Shown piece after piece: positions 45,926 through 57,021 of a stretch of 64,000 nucleotides of DNA; within the stretch, counting starts at the first letter, position 1; each line of letters begins with the position of its first letter. The stretch is from Tetracentron sinense. Taxonomy: Eukaryota; Streptophyta; Magnoliopsida; Trochodendrales; Trochodendraceae. Made by a program: the position numbers and the translations under genes. The notes beneath the pieces are model-generated. The model saw only the letters and a program-made list of their open reading frames with translations. It searched no databases and had not been told where the DNA came from. The stretch spans positions 27,880,754 through 27,944,753 of the forward strand of contig CM026570.1 of the NCBI GenBank assembly GCA_015143295.1. Reading direction: 5' to 3'.

Positions 45926-48890
45926 TATATTAAAATACATCCGCTAGTAGAAATAGGATCGAAATCTAACCCCGGTTTGGATTTGGTGCAATGAGGTAGG
46001 TTTAGGCCAAAGCATACTAGTGAAACATCGATTTCGGCTTTCTTGGTGCCCAAATCGGGTAAACGGCCTCAGATTCCCTCAAAACCAACTCCAACACTTA
46101 GGATATATTGAAATATATGTGTTAGAAGAAATGGGATCGAAATCCAACCCCCGGTTTGGATTTGGTGGGCAGTTGTTGGTTTAGACCAAAGCATACTTGA
46201 GAAACATACATGGATTTCGGCCGTCTCGGTGCCCAAATCGGGCAAACGGCCTCAAATTCCCTCGAAACCAACTCCGACACTTAGTATATATTGAAATAAA
46301 TGAGATAGAAGAAATGGGATTGAAATCCAACCCCCGGTTTGGATTTCGTGGAAGGTGGTAGGTTTAGGCAAAAGCATACTTAAGAAACGTGAATTTTGGC
46401 CTTCTAAGTGCGCAAAAAGGGCAAACGACCAAGAATTCCCTCAAAACCAACTCCAACACTTAGGATATGTTGAAATACACGCCTTAGAAGAAACGGGATC
46501 AAAATACGATCCCCGGTTTGGATTTGGTGGTAAGTGGTAGGTTTTGGCCAAATCATACTTGAGAAACTTGGATTTCGGCATTCTCGGTGCCCAAATCAAG
46601 TAAACGGCACCGGAATCGCTCAAAACCGACTCCAACACATAAGATATATTAAAATACACATGCTAGAAGAAATGAGATCGAAAGCCGACCCCCGGATTAG
46701 ATTTGGTGGAAGGTGGTAGGTTTATAAATATGGATTCGGCCTTCTCGTTGCCCAAATCGGGCACACGGCCTCGGAATTGCTCGAAACCGACTCCAACACT
46801 TAGGATATATTAAAATATACGTACTAGAAGAAATAAGATCAAAATCTGACCCCTGGTTTGGATTTGGTTAAAGGTGGTAGGTTTAGGCTAAAGCACACTT
46901 GAGAAAATGGATTTTAGCATTCTCAGTGCCCAAATTGGGCACACATCTTTGGAATCCCTCGAAACCGATTCCAACACTTATGATACATTAAAATACATGC
47001 GTTAGAAGAAACGGCATCAAAATCCAACCCTCGGTTTGGATTTGGCGGGCGTTTGATAGTTTAGGCCGAAGTATACTTGAGAAACATGCATCCATTTCGG
47101 CCTTCTCGATGCCCAAATCAGGAAAACGGCCTCGGATACCCCAAAACCAATTCCAACACTTAGGATATTTTGAAATACATGTGTTAGAAAAACGGGATCG
47201 AAATCCAACCCCCAGTTTGGATTTGGTGGAAGACAGTAGGTTTAGGCCAAAGCATACTTGAGAAACAGGCACTAGATGAGTCTAGATTGAAATCTAACCT
47301 CCGGTTTGGATTTTGTGGAAGGTCGTAGGTTTAAGCCAAAGCATACTTGAGAAACTTGGATTTCAGATTTCTCGGTGCCCAAATCGGGTAAACGGCCACA
47401 GATTCCCTTAAAACAAACTCCAACACTTAGGATATATTAAAATACATACGTTAGAAGAAACAACATCGAAATCCAACCCCCGGTTTAGATTTGGTGGTTG
47501 TTTGTTGGTTTCGGCCGAAGTATACTTTAGAAACATGCATGGATTTCGGCTTTCTCGGTGTCCTAATAGGGCAACCGACCTCGGATTCCCTCGAAACCAA
47601 ATCCAATACTTATGATATACTAAAAAGAATGCGCTAGAAGAAACGGGATCAAAATCTGACCCCCGGTTTGGATTTAGTGCAAGGTGGTAGGTTTATGCCA
47701 AAACATCCTTGAGAAACATGGATTTCGACATTCTCAGTTCCCAAATCTGGCACACGGCCTCGGAATCGCTCGAAACTCACTCCAACATTTACGAGATATT
47801 AAAATACATGTGCTAGTAGAAACAAGATCGAAATCCAACCCTCGGTTTGGATTTGGTGCAAGGTGATAGGTTTTGGCCAAAGCATACTCGAGAAACATCG
47901 ATTTCAGCCTTCCTGGTGCCCAAATCGGGTAAACGGCCTCAGATTCCCTCAAAAACAACTCCAACACTTAGGATATATTTAAATTCATGCGCTAGAACAA
48001 ACGGGATCAAAATTCGATCCCCGGTTTGGATTTGGTGGAAGGTGGTCGATTTAGGTCAAAGCATACTTGAGACATATGGATTTCGGCATTCTCGATGCCC
48101 AAATCGAGTACAGGGCCTCAGAAATGCTCGAAACCGACTCTAACACTTAAGATATATTAAAATACACACGTTAGAAGAAACAGTATCAAAATCCGAACCC
48201 CAGTTTGGATTTGGTGGACGTTTATTGGTTTATGCCGAAGTATACTTGAGAAACATGCATGGATGTCGGCCTTCTCAGTGCCCATATCAGGCAAATGGCC
48301 TCAGATTCCCTAGAAACCAACTCCAAAACTTAGTATATAATAAAATACATGTGTTAAAAGAAATGGGATCAAAATCCAACTCCCGGTTTGGATTTGGTGG
48401 AAGGTGATAGGTTTAGGCTAAAGCATGCTAGAGAAACATGGATTTCGGCTTTCTCGGTGCCTAAATCAGGCAAATGGCCTCGGATTCCCTCGAAACCAAC
48501 TCCAACACTTAAGATATATTGAAATATATGCATCAGAAGAAACATGATAGAAATCCGATCCCCGGTTTGGATCTGGTGGAAGGTGGTTGGTTTATGCCAA
48601 AGCATACTTGAGAAACATGGATTTCGGCCTTCCCGGTGCCCAAATCGGGCACATGGCCTCAGAATTGTTCGAAACCGACTCTAACACTTAGGATATATTT
48701 GAATACACGTGCTAGAAGAAGCAGGATCGAAATCCGACCCCTGGTTTAGATTTGGAGGAAGGTGGTAGGTTTAGGCCAAAGCATACTTGAGAAACATGGA
48801 TTTCGGCCTTCTTAGTGCCCAAATTGAGTACACTGCCTCGGAATCGCTTGAAACCATCTCTAACAGTTAGGATATATTAAATACATGCGT
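45926..48890 (+). repeat. Satellite array, block 3 (~16-17 monomers)
   Basis: Continues the monomer broken by the family A insertion, in the same orientation and phase. Variant monomers with ...tttgttggtttaggcc occur at ~46165, 47042, 47493 and 48217 with no clear single period. One monomer is cut short near 47268 (gagaaaca joined to ggcactagatga). It ends at the family D LTR. ORFs here are artefacts. Confidence 0.96.
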
Positions 48891-49581
48891 TGTAGAGACC
48901 CGAATCTTTCTGATGTCTTTGCCTAGTTTATCAGGGGTATTTTAGTCTTTAATGTTTCTTCATGCATGTGTTCTTGCATAACTGGTTATCTTGAGGGTTT
49001 TCTCATGGCTTGAGTTTATTGTGAGTTTAGTGTATAGTCTTGGATGTTTCTTAGTGAAATGATGGTTTGATGTAGGTGTATGTTGAGTCTAAACCAAGAG
49101 GATACGAGTACTCTAAGTATCTAAGATCATGGAATATAAAACACCCTAAGTGTGTATGTAGAACTCCGGGAGTCATGTGGTTAGTGCTAGTGCGCAAGGC
49201 ATAAAGAAGTCAGGGCTTTCATGCATGTTAGTGTGTGTTCGATGATCACCTAGGTGAGTTAAAACATATGGGGGTTGAGTCATGAGGTGTGAGTAGGGGT
49301 TGGAATCTAGGTAGATGGAGTATGAAAATAACCCAAGTGTTGAGAGGGATGCATTAGCATACCTCAACTTTAGGCAGCTCTAGTTTTCTCACCGCTTATC
49401 GGGATTGAGTGATTCTTAAACCATTAGAAAGATATTGAAACCCTTTTTAATGTAGAAGTTTATCATATTTCCAGATTTTGAGTTGAGATTAAGTCAAATG
49501 TTGGATTTCCAAAGTCGGGTCTGCTGAAATTCTGGTCTGCTATAATTCATCCCAAACCAGTCAGTTTTAGAGCCCATTTAG
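48891..49581 (+). mobile_element. Family D 5' LTR, first part
   Basis: Matches 59799-60590 of the right LTR, apart from a ~110-bp gap after gtgagttta (the right LTR is longer there). The last shared wording is agagcccattta. The next ~230 bp of the right LTR (60599-60828) have no counterpart on the left. Confidence 0.88.
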
Positions 49582-49595
49582 GTAAGGGGGGAGGA
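49582..49595 (+). other. Orphan polypurine tract before LTR-B
   Basis: The sequence taaggggggagga ends directly at the LTR-B start. It resembles the tracts of family A (aagggggggagaa) and family D (aagggcggagga), but it is not part of the family D LTR at this point. Confidence 0.7.
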
Positions 49596-49817
49596 TGTAG
49601 AACCCTGGAATTTTTTGTACTTAATGAATAGCACATTTGTAGCCAATTGGCCTTTAACATGGTACAATTAATAAATAAGGGAGAAATTGAAAATTTTGAA
49701 ATGTTAGAAAGGTTCATTTTCAAAGGATGAACCCAACGCAAGTTAAATCATCAAAATCCGACGAACGAGTCAAAAGTTATGGCCAAAACAGTAAAATGGG
49801 TCAAAAATCTGCAGAGC

Positions 49818-50032
49818 ACCGATCACTAGGGATTGATCGGTTCACAACCGATCGCTCGGTCTAAATGAGAGATCGATCGGTCCACAACCGGTCGATCGGT
49901 AACTATCGACTTGTTAACTTTTTTGTATGGGGAAATTTTCTAGAGAACATGTTTTTGACCAAGAGCTCGGTCAAGAACACCGATCGCTCGGTAGGCAACC
50001 GATCACTCGGTATTTACCACCGATCAATCGGT
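49818..50032. repeat. Palindrome cluster in LTR-B
   Basis: About eight copies of ACCGATC(G/A)(A/C)TCGGT and variants over 215 bp. Confidence 0.8.
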
Positions 50033-50954
50033 ATATCGCGTTTTGCAAAAATTTTAGTAAGGGCTTTTTCATCTTTAGGGCGTTAAACCCTTGCCTATTA
50101 AGGCTTGCCCGAGCCTTTAGAGTCTCATTCACATCACTTGGAGTATTTGAGAGATAAGAGAGAGGAGAAAGGGGATCCTAACCTAGGGTTTTCCATTTGA
50201 GAAGAAATCAAAGGGGGTGAAGACCCTAGATCACCTCAAACTTAGATTTCCTCAAGCTCACGGTTCAAGCACTCGAGGAGCTCATCCTCCAAAGCTAAGT
50301 CAGCGTTCAACCTCAACCCTTGCAAGGATTCTCTTCCTCTATTCAAGGTTGGTACCTTTTGCTACCCTCCTAGCTCATATCCTCCCTTTTCTTTCCTTCT
50401 TTATGGTTTTTCTAATGTATGAATGTAATGAGATGAATGGGTGTGGTGTGAGAAGGGATATTGGGCGATGGATGCCGTGTGGATGTGTTGTGATGAATGG
50501 AATAGGAAGGGTACTGTACCAATAATGAATACACATGTATGTTGTAAACAAAGCCCACCTAGAAAATCATGTGATAGGCTTAACAAATAATGTACACACC
50601 ATATGTTTGATGAAATTCCAAGGTGAAGAAACCGAGTGATAAATCAAGAAATGCATGCTTAAATACTTATAAAATTGCTAGGGCATATGATAGTGTGATT
50701 CCTCGTTTTCCTTAAATTGAATAAATTATGACTTGCTCAATTGTGATCTTCTATGTATTGTTGAAATCCCTAAATGTCATATTTAATTTCAAATGAAAGT
50801 ATGTACACGATTCCACTAGCACGGGCATGCATGACATGGTTTACCGATGATTTTCAAGAGGAAGGATGTTAGAGGTGGGACATATCTTACGATATGTTTT
50901 ACCTCATTTTTGACAAGAGAACAAGAACTAGCATGGCATAGGAGGGAGTTTACA

Positions 50955-51120
50955 TTTCCCTCCCATGAGGGGTCTCCCCTCACTCACAAGAACATATCAT
51001 GAAAGAAGAGTCTCCCTTCCCTCTCAAGTGCATATCATGAAAAAGGGTTTCCCTTCCCTCTCAAGGGCATATCATGAAAGAAGGGTTTCCCTTACCTCCC
51101 AAGTGCATCTCACAAGTACA
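50955..51120. repeat. Minisatellite of ~45-48-bp units in LTR-B
   Basis: Three to four units with catatcatgaaa, agggtttccc and ttccctctcaag. Rearranged units are found in the right copy (54591-54780). Confidence 0.8.
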
Positions 51121-51390
51121 TGAGCATGTTTAAATTCCAACCAAGCACGCATAACACGCATAACATGGCATGCTCGACAAGATCAAGCAAGACCAACATG
51201 ATAAGCTTTCAAGTACGGAACGAGTATTTCAGTCAAGTCAAATGCACGATGTTTAAAAGGGTTTTATCGGTTTTTATGTGATGCAAGCATGAACATAAAC
51301 TGGTTTACTTTCCTATCATTATATGAATTGCTTCCTGCTTATATATATTGCTATTGTTATGCTATGACTGTTGGTTAGTATTAGGTACAT

Positions 51391-51411
51391 GTTGAGTATT
51401 CCATGCTCAAC
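51391..51411. repeat. LTR inverted repeat with compensatory change (GTTGAG-N9-CTCAAC)
   Basis: Both arms differ from the GCTGAG/CTCAGC of all other families, and pairing is kept. Confidence 0.8.
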
Positions 51412-51851
51412 CGTACGTTTATGTCGGTAGGTACTGAGGGAGCTGCTGCTCCATTCGACATCTGTGCTCCTGGCCCATGGGTGGTTGAGGAGTACATTGA
51501 GGAACCTGTGGAGGAACCTCAGGCCGAGGGCTACTACTAGGTGGTAGATTCTGAGTGATTTACTGTGGGTGTGAGCTTGAGAGATTAGATTGATGTATTT
51601 TGGCTGGCCTGTCCACACTTTCTTTTGCGTATCTTTTTGTTCGCAACTTGGATCATTGTATATGTATATACTTAGAGGTTTGGTTAGTCTTCCGCTTTAC
51701 TATTTTAAGTTCATGCTTCCACTATTATGTCCTCTTTGTATATGTTCCAGGTATGTTTGCAGGTTGGTTTGTCAAGCAAGTCATGTAAGTCATGATAAGT
51801 CATCCAAGATTCACTCTAATTCCTAGGGTGGGTTTTGGGTCGCGACAAAAG

Positions 51852-51863
51852 TGGTATTAGAGC
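51852..51863 (+). other. Primer binding site of family B, one mismatch
   Basis: tggtattagagc, four bases after the LTR. It differs from TGGTATCAGAGC by one C-to-T change. Confidence 0.85.
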
Positions 51864-52197
51864 TTAGGCTTTAGGTCTTTAGGGTCACTTAGAATCTGGT
51901 TCCACAGCTTGACAAGAGCATATCTAAGAAGCGAGTTAGGAAGGAAGTAAATCGGAAGCGAGTCATGATTCCAAGTATAAGACTAAACCTTAGTCTTAGT
52001 CCAAAATGGTTGTTTCAACCAAGTGCGTGTCTAGAAATGCTAGGACACTAAGTCTATTATGTTTGCACCGATGGTTATGATGCAATGTATACTGATATTA
52101 TATCAATAGTATTACTTAAATTTTGTGAGATGAAATTGTGATAAATTGTGGCTCCAAATTAGACTCATGTGGTACTATTGTTCTCAGGACTTTAGTC

Positions 52198-53507
52198 TTG
52201 AGGCGGGGCACACGGGGTCGTGTAACACACACTAGAGCTTCATCTTCTTCTCGGGATGAGGTTGAGTATCCAGACCTCTCTCAGGTCTTAGGTTTTATTG
52301 CTGAGACTCTCGCTGTACTGGCGGTTCAACAAACTATACCATCGTCGGCGGCACCTACTCCACTGCCTACAGCACCAGCACTTCGAACTGCTGGGTTGAG
52401 GCATTCCGGAGACTGAGGCCTTCACCATTCCATAGGAGTGTGGACCCTCTTCGTACGGAGGCATGGATTCTCTAATTGGAGAAGATATATGTGTTCCTCT
52501 CACCCACGGAGGAGGACAAAGTAGCATGGGCTTTTTTCATGCTAGAGGGTGAGGCACACCATTGGTGGTTGTCCGCCTTGAGGATGTGAGATTTGACCAT
52601 GCAAGGTCAACCCTGGACTTGGGAGGAGTTCAAAGATACTATTTATAAAAAGTATTTCCCAGTTGGAGCTCGGGAAAAGAAAGAAAAGGAGTTCATCAAC
52701 CAAGAGCAGGGTTCGATGACTGTGGCCACTTATGAGGCCAAATTCTCAAAGCTCTCTAGATTTGCGCCTCACATGGTTGCTACTGAGGCAATGAAGGCGA
52801 GAAGATTTGAGCAAGGGCTCAAAGATGTCGTTATGGAGAAATTTTTGGCTTTCAGGCATGCTACCTACCCTGAGGTAGTGGACAAGGCCTTGTTGATCAT
52901 GGCAAATTCTGAGACTGTTTCCAAGAAGAGAGATTTAGCGAGAGGCCAACCTAGCAGTTCAGCACCTCCAGAGAGGCAGGCTCGGGCCTGCCCCTATCAG
53001 TACACGTGGCCAGCACCACCTTAGTATGCGTGGTCAGCACCACCTCAGTATGCGTGGCCAGCACCACCTGTGAGGCCATCTTATGCACCTTCAGTTCTAC
53101 AGTCATACATACCACAGGCACCGCGACCTCAGGCTCTTCTAGCTCCACAGCCAGTTGCACCTCAGGTGGCGAGGTATGCTCCACCTCCAGCCCCTCTGAC
53201 CTATACACACGAGGTCTGCACTTCATGCGGTCGAGGGCACCCAGTAGGAGATTACCGAAGGGCATCGGGTGGATGTTTCCATTGTGGTCTCCAGGGCCAT
53301 GTGATCAGGGATTGCCCTAGTTAGCATTTGCCTGGCCAATCTTAGGGGATTAGGCCCCCAACACGCCTAATAGGATCATACCAGGCGTCCTCCCGGCCTA
53401 CACGGTCTACACCTCCGCCTCGCCAGGCGAATCAGAGGCGAGTATTTGCCTTGACAGAAGGTGATGCACTCGCATCTGACGATGTAGTGCAAGGTACGCA
53501 GTTGTAG
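52198..53507 (+). pseudogene. gag: Gag of family B, broken
   Basis: Aligns by eye with family A Gag from the RRxTRGR start, but the ATG is TTG here. A 1-bp deletion near 52396 shifts the frame in the AGLEAFRRLRP region. In-frame stops follow at the sites of WI(R)Q, LR(T)RD, after WPAPP and at the two Q codons after the zinc knuckle; most fit C-to-T changes of CAG, CAA or CGA. The core (WTWEEFKDTIYKKYFPVG, EAKFSKLSRFAPHM) and the second zinc knuckle CFHCGLQGHVIRDC are still legible. The first knuckle has lost its last Cys (GDYRR for GECRR). It ends in VVQGTQL and TAG at the same place as family A. Confidence 0.9.
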
Positions 53508-53536
53508 TCTTATTTAATTCCTATGAATTATTTGTT

Positions 53537-54590
53537 ATGTATTATTCGATTGTGTACGTATATGGCATGTTATATAGTAGAGTGTTGATCGACATCGGGT
53601 CTACTCATTCGTTTGTCTCACCGATTTTTTCTCAAGGCTTTTCCTCCGAGCCTAGCCAGTTGGAACCAGAGTTAGCCATTTTGACTCCTCTCGGTAAAAC
53701 AGTAGTAGCAGATAGCATCTTCAGAGGCAGTATTGTTCAAGCGGGAACCCATGAATTAGCAGTCGATCTCATTGTCCTTGGATTCCAGGACTTTGACGTT
53801 ATCTTGGGGATGGATTGGTTGGCAGCGCATCATGGGCATGTGGCTTGCTTTGAAAAGATGGTACTCTTTAGGCCTGTGGAAGGGAAACCATTTCATTTTC
53901 GGGGGTTGAGAAGTAGAGATATTGCCCGTTTTACGGCATTGAGCCTAGCGAACCCCGAGGCAAAGGACTCTTCGACTATCCCGGTCGTGATTGAATTCTT
54001 GGATGTATTTCCAGAGGAGTTGGTAAGGTTGCCTCCAGACAGGGAGATTGCATTTGTGATCGAGCTTGCACCAGGCACGGCTCCTATTTTCCGGGCTCCG
54101 TATAGGATGGCCTCGATTGAACTCAAGTAGTTGAAAACTCAATTGGATGAGATGCAAGGCCTTGGTTTCATTTGACCAAGTGTCTCACCGTGGGATGCCC
54201 CGGTGCTATTTGTTCAGAAGAAGGATGGCTCGATGCGGATGTGCATCGATTACAGGCAGTTGAACAAGGTCACTATAAAGAATAGGTATCCATTGCCTAG
54301 GATTGATGACTGTTCGATCAGCTAAAGGGAGCGATATTTTTCTCTAAGATTGATCTTCGGTCGGGTTACCACCAGTTGAAGATCAAGGCTGAAGACGTTC
54401 CCAAAACTGCTTTCAGGACTCAGTATGGATACTACGAGTTTTGGGTGATGCCTTTTGGTCTCACAAACACACCGGTAACCTTTATGGATTTGATGAATCG
54501 GGTGTTCTGACCATGCTTGGATCAATGCGTGATCGTATTTGTTGACGATATCTTGGTGTATTCCCAGACACGGCAAGATCACATGCGAGA
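53537..54590 (+). pseudogene. pol: Pol of family B: protease and partial reverse transcriptase, broken
   Basis: Protease motif is VLIDIGSTHSF, so the catalytic DTG has become DIG. The open frame stops at 54128-54130; another stop follows GLGFI. The sequence then reads [19 protein letters not shown] and [20 protein letters not shown], and a frameshift near 54310 follows. Motifs [16 protein letters not shown] and VIVFVDDILVYS are still present. The match ends at QTRQDHMRDL, where the sequence passes into LTR. RNase H, integrase and chromodomain are absent. Confidence 0.9.
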
Positions 54591-55495
54591 CCTTCCCTCT
54601 CAAGTGCATATCATGAAGAAGGGTTTCCCTCCCATGAGGGGTCTCCCCATACTCACAAGAACATATCATGAAAGAAGAGTCTCCCTTCCCTCTCAAGTGC
54701 ATATCATGAAGAAGGGTTTCCCTTCCCTCTCAAGGGCATATCATGAAAGAAGGGTTTCCCTTACCTCCCAAGTGCATCTCACAAGTACATGAGCAGGTTT
54801 AAATTCCAAGCAAGCACGCATAACATGGCATGCTCGACAAGATCAAGCAAGACCAACATGACAAGCTTTCAAGTACGGAACGAGTATTTCAGTCAAGTCA
54901 AATGCACGATGTTTAAAAGGGTTTTATCGGTTTTTATGTGATGCAAGCATGAACATAAACTGCTTTACTTTCCTATCATCATATGAATTGCTTCCTGCTT
55001 ATATATATTGCTATTGTTATGCTATGACTGTTGGTTAGTATTAGGTACACGTTGAGTATTCTATGCTCAACCGTACGTTTATGTCGGCAGGTACTGAGGG
55101 AGCTGCTGCTTCATTCGACATCTGTGCTCCTGGCCCATGGGTGGATGAGGAGTACATTGAGGAACCTGTGGAGGAACCTCAGGTCGAGGGCTACTACTAG
55201 GTGGTAGATTCTGAGTGATTTGCTATGGGTGTGAGCTTGAGAGATTAGATTGATGTATTTTGGCTGGCCTGTCCACACTTTCTTTTGCGTATCTTTTTGT
55301 TCGCAACTTGGATCATTGTATATGTATATACTTAGAGGTTTGGTTAGTCTTCCACTGTGCTATGTTAAGTTCATGCTTCCATTATTATGTCCTCTTTGTA
55401 TATGTTCCAGGTTGGTTTATCAAGCAAGTCATGTAAGTCACGATAAGTCGTCCAAGATTCACTCTAACTCCTAGGGTGGGTTTTGGGTCGCAACA
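54591..55495 (+). mobile_element. Family B right LTR, last ~0.9 kb only
   Basis: Matches 50955-51847 with about 3% visible differences in the stretch I compared and a small deletion near 55409. It ends gggtcgcaaca. The inverted repeat is at 55051-55071, with a loop change (ttctatg) and intact stem. Confidence 0.9.
55051..55071. repeat. LTR inverted repeat, right LTR-B (GTTGAG-N9-CTCAAC)
   Basis: Stem as in the left LTR of the same element, with one substitution in the 9-nt centre. Confidence 0.8.
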
Positions 55496-57021
55496 TTTTT
55501 AACCCTTGGGGCTATAATTAGGGGTCCTATTTCAAAGGTTTTAGAGTATCCTACCTATTTCTAATCTAATTTGGCAAAAAGGGAGAGAAAACCTAGGGTT
55601 TCTAAGAGGGTTGTGCTTGGTGATTGGGAAGATTTCTCTTAGAAGGAGGAGAAAGCTTGGAGATCTTCCCCAAATCATCTTGGGAGCGATTTGGATCAAA
55701 GGGAAGGATCCCCAAGGTCGATATCCTTCTAACCCAACCTTATTATGATGCTTTGTATGCTTAGATAAGATTATTTATGGATTATCAAGAGATTTACATG
55801 ATTATGGATGAATTAAAGAATGGAAATGTGATTTGAGATTGATATCTTCACTCATCTAACTTTTATATTATTATGGCTATTGATTTATTATGATAAATAA
55901 TGAATGATTATGGATTTGCATTTTAATTAAGGATCTAGATGGATTTGTATACTAGAAGCTTAAATTGAATTATGGATTATGAATGAATGAAAATAATGGT
56001 GGATGGGCTAAAATGGAGAATGGATGAATGTATGGATTGATGTGAGGTTTGGAAGGGATGAATGTGGTTTATGAATGAGTAATGATATGGTTTTGGAATT
56101 TAAAAATGGGAAGGGCATTGTATACATAATTGATGCATTGTATGTGTTTGTTGAAATGCCTAAGAACACTAAGTATGGAAAGTGGTGATATTGAAAGGCT
56201 TGTATGAGTATAATAAGATATGCTATGATGAATTATGCTTAGATATTATGTTAGAAGTGTTAGCATGAATATGCCAAGGTATAAATTTTGTTTTGATAAA
56301 TTATGTTTATTCAAGTTGCATGGTGATTGATATTTGGATAGGCCAATGCTTAAAGGAAGTCCTCCATGTTAGGAATTCTCTAACTACGGAGATGTAACCT
56401 GGCGGAGTTTCTTGACGGATGATGGAATCTAAGTGATGACCGAATTCGGATGTTAATCACGACACGTAAGCATAAGTCACATGTGTGGTAGTTTACAAGT
56501 CTCACGGGTACATGAATATTGCATGGATACGGTCATTGCATGAACATGGAAATTACATGGATATTGAAATACAAGACAAGGACAAGTACAAGTACAAGGA
56601 CTCTGAATACTGAAATACAATTACAAGGACACTGAATTACAAGTACAAGGACAAGGACATTGCATGGCTTGACAAGGACCCTGAAATTCAAGTAGCTCCG
56701 GTATTCATTGATGCTCTCCATGAATAAGATTTCAAATTATCATGGACATTTTGTTTTAGAACTTATGTAATTCCAGGATGTTGCTTAGACTATATACCGT
56801 TATTTGATGACTTTATTCTACCCAATCATGGTGGGTTATGTGGGCTCATTTCAGTTGCTCAGGATGGTTTGGATTATATATATCGAAAGAATTTTATTAT
56901 TGCTATTTTTGGGAGAATTATCTTTTAGTTATGCTTTTTTCCATGGAAGTCAAGCAGGGATAAGTAATGTAGCAGACCCGAAGTCCCATTATGACCTAGG
57001 TGGGGTTTTGGGGTCATTACA
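55496..57021 (+). mobile_element. Family D 5' LTR, second part
   Basis: Matches 60829-61905 of the right LTR and then extends past its truncated end, to gggtcattaca. A weak TATA (tataatta, 55513) stands where the right LTR has TATAAATA. It contains a CAAGGA/CAAGTA-rich repeat (56575-56690). The ORF at 56804-57049 is a shadow. Confidence 0.88.
56575..56690. repeat. Short tandem repeats (acaagga/acaagta) in LTR-D
   Basis: Irregular hexamer to decamer repeats; counterpart at 61705-61815. Confidence 0.75.

Larger units (their letters stand above)
49596..51847 (+). mobile_element. Family B left LTR
   Basis: 2252 bp, tgtagaaccct to gggtcgcgaca. It contains the conserved block (~49714-49783), palindrome cluster (49818-50032), minisatellite (~50955-51120) and inverted repeat (51391-51411). 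Flanked by a polypurine-like tract on the left and a primer site on the right. Confidence 0.92.
49596..55495 (+). mobile_element. Family B gypsy element, decayed and internally deleted
   Basis: Left LTR (49596-51847), iMet-type primer site, gag and pol remnants, then an abrupt jump at ~54591 from the reverse transcriptase into the middle of the right LTR (to 55495). RNase H, integrase, the polypurine tract and the first ~1.35 kb of the right LTR are missing. The flanks are gagga on the left and ttttt on the right, so there is no duplication. Reading frames are broken many times. The protein remnants are close to family A gag-pol. Confidence 0.92.
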
